Source: Nonomuraea polychroma
Lineage (GTDB): Bacteria; Actinomycetota; Actinomycetes; Streptosporangiales; Streptosporangiaceae
Assembly: GCF_004011505.1 (NCBI RefSeq)
Contig: NZ_SAUN01000001.1
Location: 8,769,501-8,833,500 of the forward strand
DNA: 64,000 nt
Reading direction: 5' to 3'
Shown piece by piece: positions 57,490 to 64,000 of this stretch (within the stretch, counting starts at the first letter, position 1; every line of letters begins with the position of its first letter). The notes below the pieces were generated by a model. The model was not told the origin of the DNA. It saw only the letters and a list, made by a program, of their open reading frames with translations, and searched no databases. The position numbers and the translations under genes are program-made.

Positions 57490-59247
57490 TCACTGGTAGG
57501 CGGATGCCTGGAGGTCGTACAAGCGGGCGTACCGGCCGGCGCGGTCGATGAGCTCGGCATGCGTGCCGCTCTCGATGATGCGCCCGCCGTCGAGCACGAC
57601 GATCAGGTCGGCCATCCGGATGGTGGCGAATCGGTGCGAGACGAGCAGGGTGATCCCGCCGGTGGCCCGCTGCCACTCCTGGGCCGCCTCCGCGTACCGC
57701 TGATAGACCTCGTACTCGCTGGCCGCGTCCAGCGCCGCGGTCGGTTCGTCCAGCACGGCGAGGAGCGGCATGGAACGCATGAACGCTCGCGACAGGGCGA
57801 TCTTCTGCCATTGGCCGCCGGAGAGCTCGACGCCGTCGCCGAGCGCCTTGCCGAGCCGGGTCTCCTCGCCCTCCGGCAGGCGGGCGAAGACCTGGGCGGC
57901 GCCACCCTTCTCGGCTGCCTCCGCGATCTCGTGCATCCTGGGCACGTCGCCCACGCCGACAGCCTCGCGGGCCAGGAACGGGAACCGGCTGAAGTCCTGG
58001 AAGGCCGAGGTCACGCGTTCCCGCCAGCCCGCGGGATCCATCTCGGTGAGGGGTGTCCCGTCCACGGTGATGGTCCCGGCGGTCGGACGGTGGAAGCCGC
58101 AGAGCAGCTTGACCAGTGTCGTCTTCCCGCTGCCGTGGTCACCGACCAGCGCCACCGTGGCCCCGGCCGGGAGACGCAGGTCGATGCCGTGCAGTACGGG
58201 CGGACCGCCGTACGAGAAATCCACGCCGGAGAGGGCGATGCCGTCGCGGAGCCGGTCGGGCGGCGAGAGCGTCCCGCTGGTGCTCGCCGCGTACAGGTCG
58301 CGCAGCCAGAGATAGTGCCCGACCATGGTGAGGCCGCGTGCGGAGCGGGTGATCGCGTTGGTGAGCAGGTCGAGCTGGCCTCTGATCTGACCGCCGAGCG
58401 TGGCCACCAGCAGCAGCGCGCCCGGGCTGACCACGCCGGAGAGTGCCAGCTGGGCGGTGAGGAACAGAGCCCCGATGAAGGCCACCACGAAGACGAGCGA
58501 GCCGATCAGAGTGAGGCCGCCGACGGCGAGCGTGGTACGCCAGATGATCGCGGTCCGCTCCTCGCGCAGGCGACGCGCGATTGCGGCGGCGTGGGCGCCG
58601 GAGGTGCCGAGCCGGAGCTCCTTGGCCGAGTTCGCCTCGGTGATCGTCGTGAAGAGGTGCTGTTCGGCCCGGTTCCGCTCGGCGGTCTCCGCCCTGGCCG
58701 CCTCGGTCCTGCGCGAGGCGGTGCGGGTGAGCAGCATCGACGGCACTGCGAAGAGCGGCAGCACGAGCAGCACGGGATGGACCCAGGCCAGCAGAATCGC
58801 CGTGATGACCAGCCAGAGCCCGCTCTGCACCACGTTCAGGACGGACATCCCGGTGACGACGGTCCGCCCGCCGAGCCCGCGGATCTGCTCGATCCGGCGG
58901 AGCGACTCGCTGTCCTCCAGGTGCGCGATGGTCGGCAGGGTCGCGCACCATCGAATGATCCGCCGGTCCAGCACGGTGCCGGCGTCGCCGCCCAGCAGGC
59001 CTGCCTGCACCTCGATGACGCGGCTGCCGGCCAGGACGAAGGCGCCCGCCGTCGCCGCGCAGAGCGCGCCGCCGATGAGCAGCGGACGGGACCCGGACAG
59101 CGCGCCGTCCACGATCCACTGCAGGCCGAGTGCGGTCAGCCCAGGAGTGATCGCCCTCAGCGGGGTCAGGATGAGCAGAAGCCACGTCTTCCCCGGCGCG
59201 TGGCGCAGGCACTCGGTCAGCAGGGTGCGGATCTCGACGACCCTCAT
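57490..59247 (-). CDS. ABC transporter, fused permease/ATPase half-exporter
   Basis: A 585-residue half-transporter. An N-terminal membrane domain of about six helices (about 20-320) is followed by an ATPase domain with Walker A VALVGDHGSGKTTLVKLL, Q-loop SAFQDFSRF, signature ELSGGQWQKIALSRAF, Walker B LLAVLDEPTAALD and H-loop LLVSHRFATI. The QDF and QWQK variants are typical of peptide and lantibiotic-associated exporters of actinobacteria. Its ATG overlaps the stop of the upstream ABC gene (ATGA), so the two probably form a heterodimer. Confidence 0.93.
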   Translation of the reverse strand: MRVVEIRTLLTECLRHAPGKTWLLLILTPLRAITPGLTALGLQWIVDGALSGSRPLLIGGALCAATAGAFVLAGSRVIEVQAGLLGGDAGTVLDRRIIRWCATLPTIAHLEDSESLRRIEQIRGLGGRTVVTGMSVLNVVQSGLWLVITAILLAWVHPVLLVLPLFAVPSMLLTRTASRRTEAARAETAERNRAEQHLFTTITEANSAKELRLGTSGAHAAAIARRLREERTAIIWRTTLAVGGLTLIGSLVFVVAFIGALFLTAQLALSGVVSPGALLLVATLGGQIRGQLDLLTNAITRSARGLTMVGHYLWLRDLYAASTSGTLSPPDRLRDGIALSGVDFSYGGPPVLHGIDLRLPAGATVALVGDHGSGKTTLVKLLCGFHRPTAGTITVDGTPLTEMDPAGWRERVTSAFQDFSRFPFLAREAVGVGDVPRMHEIAEAAEKGGAAQVFARLPEGEETRLGKALGDGVELSGGQWQKIALSRAFMRSMPLLAVLDEPTAALDAASEYEVYQRYAEAAQEWQRATGGITLLVSHRFATIRMADLIVVLDGGRIIESGTHAELIDRAGRYARLYDLQASAYQ

Positions 59248-61007
59248 GCGCTCTCCTTGAACTGCTGGGCCTGGAGGCGGAACATGCGCGCGTATTCCCC
59301 GCCGGCGGCGAGCAGTTCGTCGTGGGTCCCGTCCTCGGTGATCCGCCCACCGGACAGCACGACGATCCGGTCCGCCTTCCGCACGGTGGAGAACCTGTGT
59401 GAGATGAGGACGACGGTCGCCTGCCCCCGCACCTGGCGGATGCGGTCGAAGGCCTCCAGCTCGGCCTCGATGTCCAGGTTGGCGGTCGGCTCATCCAGCA
59501 CCAGGAGCCGCGCCCCGCACGCGGCCGCCAGCGCCGCCCGGGCAAGCGCTATCTTCTGCCACTGGCCACCGGACAGGTCGCCGCCGTCGGTGTACTTGGG
59601 CGAGAGCACCGTCTCCCAGCCCTTGGCCAGCTTTTCGATCAGCTTGGTCGCGTCCACCGCGGCGGCCGCCGCCTCGACCTGCTCCCGCGTCGCCTCCGGC
59701 GCCGCGATCCTGATGTTCTCGTACGCGCTCAGTTCGTACCGGTTGAAGTCCTGATAGACCGCGTACGCCGCGGGCTCGGTGACCACGATGCCGGTCCGCG
59801 GTCGGTACTGGCCGGTGAGGAGCTTGGCGAGGGTCGTCTTCCCCGCCCCGTTCACGCCTACGACCGCGATCACCTCGCCGGGTGTGAGGGTCAGCGTCAC
59901 GCCGTTCAGTACGCGGACCTCCCCGTACCCGAAGACCACGTCCCGAAGGGCGATCTCTCCGGCGCCGTCCGATCGGGGCGGCGGCTCCAGGTCGGGGGCG
60001 AGCGCGCGAATCCGGGTGACCGCGTCCACGGCCGGCATCGCGACCTCGTCCATGTCCTCCCCCTGGCTCGACATGGAGATGACGAACATGGCGGAAACCG
60101 CGCCGATCGTCGCGGCGATCTGGCCGACCGACACCTCGCCGGAGGTGGCCACCGCCACGTACACCACCGACGCGGTCGCCGCCCACCCGAGGAAGACCGA
60201 CATCTCGCGCCGGAGCAGGGCCACCCTCGAGTCGACGACCCGCCGCGCGGCGTCAGCGGTGTTCTCGTCCGCGTGTTTCTGCAGCCAGTCGGTCAGCCCG
60301 AAGATCCGCACCTCCTTGGCGTCCCGGTGGTCCGACATCATCGCGGCCCACACGCGCCCGCGCATCGCGGCCGGCATGGTGCCCGACACCACCCTGAGGA
60401 ACTCTCGCCACATGCTCGCTCGGTAACGGCCCAGCAGCAGCGCCACCGCGGCCGTCGCCGGACCCCACCACCACACCACCTGGGACAGCACCAGCATCGC
60501 CGTCACCAGCCCCGCCATGGTCAGCCCGGCACGGAACCGGCCTACCGCCGCCGCCCCGATGCCCTCGTCGGTCCAGGTCAGCAGCGGCGAACGCATGGTG
60601 GTCAGCTCGTCCTGGACGGCGACGTCCTCCACCCGGTCCAGGGTCGGCAGCGCCAGGACGCGGGAGGTCAGCTCCTCGCGGACCGCGGCGTCGATCCGCC
60701 CTGCCACCCTTTCGGCCAGCGGCCAGCTCATCGAGCGGAGCACGTTGCCGGTGACCAGCAGCGCGCCGAGCAGCGCCAGCATCGTCCCGATGCCGCTCCA
60801 GGAGGCATCCTGCCGATCTGCGCCCTGCGCCAGGCGGCCCACCAACTCGCCGGTCACCAGTGCTACCGCGGTCGGCTCCACCAAGAGGAACAACTCGAGG
60901 AGGGAAACGGCCACCAGCCACGGCCAGCCGGCCAGCACGAGGAAGCCCAGCAATCGGGGCTTGGGAGAGGGGGGCACAAGCGGCACCCTATACGGCCCAA
61001 GATTCAT
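59244..61007 (-). CDS. ABC transporter, fused permease/ATPase half-exporter
   Basis: A 587-residue half-transporter. The membrane domain begins with LLGFLVLAGWPWLVAVSLLE. ATPase motifs: Walker A VIAVVGVNGAGKTTLAKLL, Q-loop AVYQDFNRYELSAYENI, signature DLSGGQWQKIALARAA, Walker B LLVLDEPTANLD and H-loop VVLISHRFSTV. ATG 61007 lies 20 bases inside the end of the ceramidase-like gene. It pairs with the next ABC gene; the cargo is unknown, with peptide or lipid both plausible. Confidence 0.93.
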   Translation of the reverse strand: MNLGPYRVPLVPPSPKPRLLGFLVLAGWPWLVAVSLLELFLLVEPTAVALVTGELVGRLAQGADRQDASWSGIGTMLALLGALLVTGNVLRSMSWPLAERVAGRIDAAVREELTSRVLALPTLDRVEDVAVQDELTTMRSPLLTWTDEGIGAAAVGRFRAGLTMAGLVTAMLVLSQVVWWWGPATAAVALLLGRYRASMWREFLRVVSGTMPAAMRGRVWAAMMSDHRDAKEVRIFGLTDWLQKHADENTADAARRVVDSRVALLRREMSVFLGWAATASVVYVAVATSGEVSVGQIAATIGAVSAMFVISMSSQGEDMDEVAMPAVDAVTRIRALAPDLEPPPRSDGAGEIALRDVVFGYGEVRVLNGVTLTLTPGEVIAVVGVNGAGKTTLAKLLTGQYRPRTGIVVTEPAAYAVYQDFNRYELSAYENIRIAAPEATREQVEAAAAAVDATKLIEKLAKGWETVLSPKYTDGGDLSGGQWQKIALARAALAAACGARLLVLDEPTANLDIEAELEAFDRIRQVRGQATVVLISHRFSTVRKADRIVVLSGGRITEDGTHDELLAAGGEYARMFRLQAQQFKESA

Positions 61008-62220
61008 TACGGCTCGAGCGCACGGCATTGACCGCAGCCGCCACGACGCGCTCGCCACTGCCCTCCGCGACCGGGCTGACGAGGGTCTCGTACGTGGCCG
61101 GAGTGCCGCGGCTGGGCAAATACCCCAGGTAGCCGTTGGTGTAGCCGAGGACGACCACGGGTGAGCCGTCTGCCGAGGACGCGGCGCGAACGGCCTCGCC
61201 CAGTTCGAGAAAGAGCTCACCCGGCACGGCCACGAGCGTGACGTCACCGAGCCGGATCGCCTGGACGTCGATCTCGTAGGGCTGGGTGCGCCCTTGGGCC
61301 TGAAGGTCGCGCGCGATTCGCCGACCCTGGTGGACGACGCTCCGGTGGCGTTCGCCGGCGCCCGGCGCGTCCGCCGCCGCGGCGATGGCCGTGGCGAACT
61401 CCTCCGGCCGCTTGGGCGCGAGCTCGACGCGGGTGGAAACCGGTGGGAGGACGGACGCCTGCCCCGGCTCGCCGGGGGGTGGCGCCGTGATGGAAAGTTG
61501 CTCGGCCACCAGCGTGCCGAGCCGGTCGGTCTCCGCCCGATCCCGCCCTCGCCGCGTGTGCCGCGTGCTGATGTCGCCCGCGGCGCCGGTCGCCGCCACG
61601 ACCCACCGATCACCGGTCTGGAGGGCCCGCCGGATGCCGCCGTTGAGGTCCGCGCCGGCGTCGCTGTTGCCTGCCGGGAGCACGGTGGGATGCACGGGCG
61701 AGACCACGATGACACCCATGATCTCTCCCGAGTTCGACGAGATGACAAGCGCGTCGACCGGCAGGTCGGCGGCGTCCCCGTCCGGGAGCACCCGCCGGCC
61801 GCCCAGATCCGGGACGCGCGCCCGTATCGCGTGCAGCCGCGCGTCTCGCTCGTCCGCGAGCGCGGCCCTGACGGCCTGGAGCGATGCACGGACCAGGCGC
61901 TCGGCCAGCGAGGCCGGGGTCGGTGCGCCGCCGGGGACGCATCCCGCCTCAGGGCTCGCGTGGGTGTGCGTCGCCGCCACCCAGCAGGAGTCGACGCCCA
62001 GGTCGCGGACGGCGACCCGGATCCGCTCCACCACATCGGTGTTCACACACACGAGGTCTGCGACGATCAAGACGAATCGGTGCCCGCTGTCGGTGAAGGT
62101 GACGGCGTGGACTTCCAGCGGATCGACAGTGCCGGTGATGCCCTCCGTCCGGTCGGCGTACCCACCCATGGCTTCCCCCACGACGACGTCGAGTCGCTCG
62201 ACGCCATGCCCGGCCCTCAC
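60988..62220 (-). CDS. neutral/alkaline ceramidase-like hydrolase
   Basis: A 410-residue protein resembling the N-terminal part of neutral ceramidases: an early D-V-x-x-G-E-A-M-G-G-Y segment, zinc motif WVAATHTHASPEAG (H85, H87), VVVSPVHPTVLPAGN, ATGAAGDIS and LGYTNGYLGYLPS. It lacks the C-terminal Ig-like domain of full ceramidases (over 600 residues) and has no signal peptide, so it is a cytoplasmic relative of uncertain substrate (amide hydrolase). GTG 62220 overlaps the TGA of the kinase gene (GTGA). Confidence 0.8.
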   Translation of the reverse strand: MRAGHGVERLDVVVGEAMGGYADRTEGITGTVDPLEVHAVTFTDSGHRFVLIVADLVCVNTDVVERIRVAVRDLGVDSCWVAATHTHASPEAGCVPGGAPTPASLAERLVRASLQAVRAALADERDARLHAIRARVPDLGGRRVLPDGDAADLPVDALVISSNSGEIMGVIVVSPVHPTVLPAGNSDAGADLNGGIRRALQTGDRWVVAATGAAGDISTRHTRRGRDRAETDRLGTLVAEQLSITAPPPGEPGQASVLPPVSTRVELAPKRPEEFATAIAAAADAPGAGERHRSVVHQGRRIARDLQAQGRTQPYEIDVQAIRLGDVTLVAVPGELFLELGEAVRAASSADGSPVVVLGYTNGYLGYLPSRGTPATYETLVSPVAEGSGERVVAAAVNAVRSSRNESWAV

Positions 62221-63158
62221 GCCTGGCCTCCCGCCCGGGTGTCGAGTCGCCGCAGCAGGCCACGGTACGGTTCTTCCGAGCGGAGCAAGATCAATCCACC
62301 TTCCAGAGACGTGGCGAGCGGCGCGACCAGGTCCAACCCCCGGTCGGACAGGTTCGCGGCCACAGATGTGTGCAGGAGGTTGCCGGGAGCCAGGAGGCGT
62401 CCGCTGGAGGAGACGCGCCGGCCGGCGTCCGGCAGGCGCGACACCGCCGCCGCGGCGGAGGCGGCGAGAGCCTCGGCCGCCTCGACGCAGATGCCGCGGG
62501 CCACCGCGTCGTGTTCCGCCGCATCCATGACGGTACGCGCGAAGGCGGCCGTACGCGCGACCAACGCGGCGTCCCGGTAGAAGCGCTGCAGATCGGCCAG
62601 ATCCGTGCCGCCCAGCTCCGCCAGGAGCCGGTCGGCCAGCTCGGTCGCCGGACCCACGCCGTCGTACGCCGCCGCGGCGGCGCGCAGTCCGGCCAGGCCG
62701 ATGGCGTGGGCGCTGCCGCGGTCTCCGAGCAGCGGCCCCCAGCCGTCGATCTTGACGCTGCGCCCGGAGGCGCCGACCGCGAGAACGGTCGTTCCGGTGC
62801 CCACACACAACACCGTGCCCGCGCCTCCCAAGGCCCCGGCGTGGGCGAGCAGACCGTCCTCCACCACGAGAACCGGGCACCCGAAGAACTCCTCGAGGAG
62901 GGAGACGAGCCGGCGCCTCGCCGGCGGGTCACCGGGGACGCCGGTGAGGCCGGCCGCCACACCGGCCGGCTCCGCCGGCAGACGGACCGACGCGGCGGCG
63001 GCCCGGACGCTGCCGAGGATCCGGGCGACTCCATCCTCGCCCGGTTGGTACGACATGCCCGGCCCAACGCCGTACTGCCGGTGCTCGCCGGTGCTCACGA
63101 GCAGGCGAAGCTCGGACTTGCCGCCATCGACGCAGATGAAGGACTGGTGATCTGTCAT
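62217..63158 (-). CDS. BadF/BadG/BcrA/BcrD-type ATPase, N-acetylglucosamine-kinase-like
   Basis: A 313-residue ASKHA-fold protein. Phosphate 1 motif ICVDGGKSELRLL, phosphate 2 motif VLCVGTGTTVLAV, the GlcNAc-kinase-type GWGPLLGDRGSAHAIG, and adenosine region SLEGGLILLRSE. It most likely phosphorylates an amino sugar or similar substrate. Its ATG shares a base with the TGA of an upstream sugar ABC permease remnant (TGATG), showing it once belonged to a sugar uptake operon. Confidence 0.85.
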   Translation of the reverse strand: MTDHQSFICVDGGKSELRLLVSTGEHRQYGVGPGMSYQPGEDGVARILGSVRAAAASVRLPAEPAGVAAGLTGVPGDPPARRRLVSLLEEFFGCPVLVVEDGLLAHAGALGGAGTVLCVGTGTTVLAVGASGRSVKIDGWGPLLGDRGSAHAIGLAGLRAAAAAYDGVGPATELADRLLAELGGTDLADLQRFYRDAALVARTAAFARTVMDAAEHDAVARGICVEAAEALAASAAAAVSRLPDAGRRVSSSGRLLAPGNLLHTSVAANLSDRGLDLVAPLATSLEGGLILLRSEEPYRGLLRRLDTRAGGQA

Positions 63159-63260
63159 CAACGGGACATACCCGTCGTCAGTCCGGCGATGATCTGCTTG
63201 GTCGCGAACGCGAACACCAGGGCCAGGGGCACAACGGCGATCACCAGCCCGGCGACGGGC
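63158..63260 (-). pseudogene. sugar ABC transporter permease, C-terminal remnant
   Basis: The minus frame ends VAGLVIAVVPLALVFAFATK then QIIAGLTTGMSR and TGA. This is the final helix and tail of a MalG-type carbohydrate permease (normally ...AGLTxGAxK). Sequence upstream of about 63250 is unrelated, so the gene was cut. Confidence 0.65.
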
Positions 63261-63296
63261 GTTGCGCGGTCGGTGGCGCGGCAGGCGACATCGTGA

Positions 63297-63523
63297 TCAT
63301 CGTCGGGCGACTTCAACGCGCAGCCACATTACGGCAGGCCCAACAACTGGTACTCCAGCACGCTGAACACAGCCCACAACTGCGACAACACCGGGCCTTG
63401 GACGGGGACTCCCTCAGCATCTCCACATCCTGCACGGGAATCCCGGCCACCGAGAAGTCCCCCGAGGGGTCCTGCTCGGATCACCGTATTTTCTACGGGA
63501 CCGTCACCGTCACTGCCGGCTGA
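63297..63523 (+). pseudogene. endonuclease/exonuclease/phosphatase relic
   Basis: One plus frame reads GDFNAQPHYGRPNNWYSSTL, the GDFN metal motif of EEP-superfamily enzymes; a second frame, from about 63400, ends SCSDHRIFYGTVTVTAG, the SDH catalytic end. The central part between them is deleted and the frames differ. It is a dead gene, probably of a secreted DNase or sphingomyelinase-like enzyme. Confidence 0.7.
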
Positions 63524-63555
63524 TCACATCGTGGTCCCCCAGGATCTGTCCGGAT

Positions 63556-63596
63556 GCCGCCGATCCCTCGACCGGCCTGGTCGAGGGATCGGCGGC
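63556..63596. terminator. 18-bp perfect hairpin
   Basis: GCCGCCGATCCCTCGACC and its exact complement flank the loop GGCCT. It lies 33 bp after the EEP relic and 6 bp before the end of a minus-strand relic, so it can serve as a bidirectional terminator. Confidence 0.9.
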
Positions 63597-63601
63597 CGCG
63601 G

Positions 63602-63780
63602 CTAGTGGTGCGGCACGTGGCCGAACATGAAGACGTTCGGCGCGCCGCTCCCGTCGTAGGGCGAACTCGATGGTCTCGTTGACGATGTGGCTGCCGAGCT
63701 GCTGCACCGTGTTGGCGATCTGGATGCCGGGATCGGCCTCGTCAGAGGCGGCGATGTGGCACGAGCGCCGTCGTGGACGG
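63602..63780 (-). pseudogene. relic of an unrecognised gene
   Basis: The minus strand shows AASDEADPGIQIANTVQQLG and SHIVNETIEFA in one frame, then YDGSGAPNVFMFGHVPHH in another, ending at 63602. The smooth composition of both pieces suggests one frameshifted gene end. I cannot name the family. Confidence 0.45.
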
Positions 63781-63872
63781 CTCCGGCTCGGGCGCGCGAC
63801 CGCACCCTCACCTGGCACAGGGCGGGCGAGCGTCCCCAGCACGTGCTCGCGGGCGGCTCGCGCAGCGTGCTG

Positions 63873-64000
63873 CTACGGCTGCGGTCGCATCTCACTCAGC
63901 ACCCGCATGGCATCCTTCTCGATGCGCGAAAGGTCGTGGAGGACGACGCCGGCCTGCTCGAGGTACGCCGCGTCGCCTCGCTCGCCGGCCTTCGCGATCA
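63873..64000 (-). CDS. C-terminal end of a gene running off the window
   Basis: The last 41 or so codons of a minus-strand gene: AKAGERGDAAYLEQAGVVLH, DLSRIEKDAMRVLSEMRPQP and TAG. It is helical, soluble and in frame to the window edge. The family cannot be judged from this part. Confidence 0.5.
   Translation of the reverse strand, partial: IAKAGERGDAAYLEQAGVVLHDLSRIEKDAMRVLSEMRPQP

Noticed and set aside
56716..59754. 1012-codon plus-strand ORF across SARP3 and an ABC gene
   Set aside because: Antisense to two clear genes, with His/Gly/Glu-rich composition typical of complement frames in high-GC DNA.
61008..62036. N-terminal extension of the second ABC exporter
   Set aside because: It is the out-of-frame shadow of the ceramidase-like gene; the membrane domain starts properly at ATG 61007.

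Overview
The window is high-GC DNA from a filamentous actinobacterium, most likely of the Streptosporangiales (Nonomuraea or Streptosporangium type). This placement is inferred from the GC-rich codon use, frequent GTG/TTG starts, four giant SARP/NB-ARC regulators, secreted CBM-bearing polysaccharide hydrolases and an actinomycete integrative and conjugative element (AICE); no marker gene fixes the genus.

1-26 kb is mostly chromosomal. It holds a secreted protein, a fructosamine-kinase/methyltransferase pair, a secreted arabinofuranosidase-like enzyme with FN3 and CBM2, a TetR/methyltransferase divergon with a very regular operator, a SARP-NB-ARC regulator, an epoxide hydrolase/WYL-regulator divergon and a secreted pectate lyase. 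A relic-rich stretch (9.9-17.6 kb) carries broken LuxR, transposase, integrase, alpha/beta-hydrolase and aldo-keto reductase pieces around an isochorismatase/LysR divergon. Then come tRNA-Phe, tRNA-Asp and tRNA-Glu, a membrane metallophosphoesterase, a small zinc metalloprotease, an MFS transporter, a PspC protein, an acyl-CoA dehydrogenase and tRNA-Lys(TTT).

26-43 kb is an accretion of integrative elements in the 3' half of tRNA-Lys. Four copies of a 44-45 bp att core (26016, 34315, 36778, 39547) are each followed by the 3' end of a different minus-strand tyrosine recombinase. Element A (26061-34314) looks complete: int, xis, rep, a C5-methyltransferase, a zinc-ribbon protein, an FtsK-type transfer protein, two small proteins, a Pra-like activator, and a divergent XRE-CutA pair behind repeated GGAC-N6-GTCC operators. 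Elements B and C and the D remnant are progressively decayed: truncated integrases, a Rep/Int chimera, a broken EamA transporter, an interrupted membrane protein, a helicase-Lsr2 fragment, a frameshifted VapC and a TetR relic.

43-46 kb has a paired SMR efflux system divergent from a MarR regulator, a CehA/McbA-type PHP metallohydrolase and a small ORF.

46-63 kb is an all-minus-strand block. An overlapping operon (sugar-kinase-like BadF ATPase, ceramidase-like hydrolase, two half-size ABC exporters) is followed by two SARP-NB-ARC regulators. Next is a short operon for a Sec-exported peptide made of four GDPSQW repeats, an FAD-dependent oxidoreductase and a second small secreted protein, then a third SARP-NB-ARC regulator. 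This peptide/flavoenzyme/regulator locus is the best candidate here for an undescribed system. The last kilobase holds gene relics, a strong hairpin and one partial gene.
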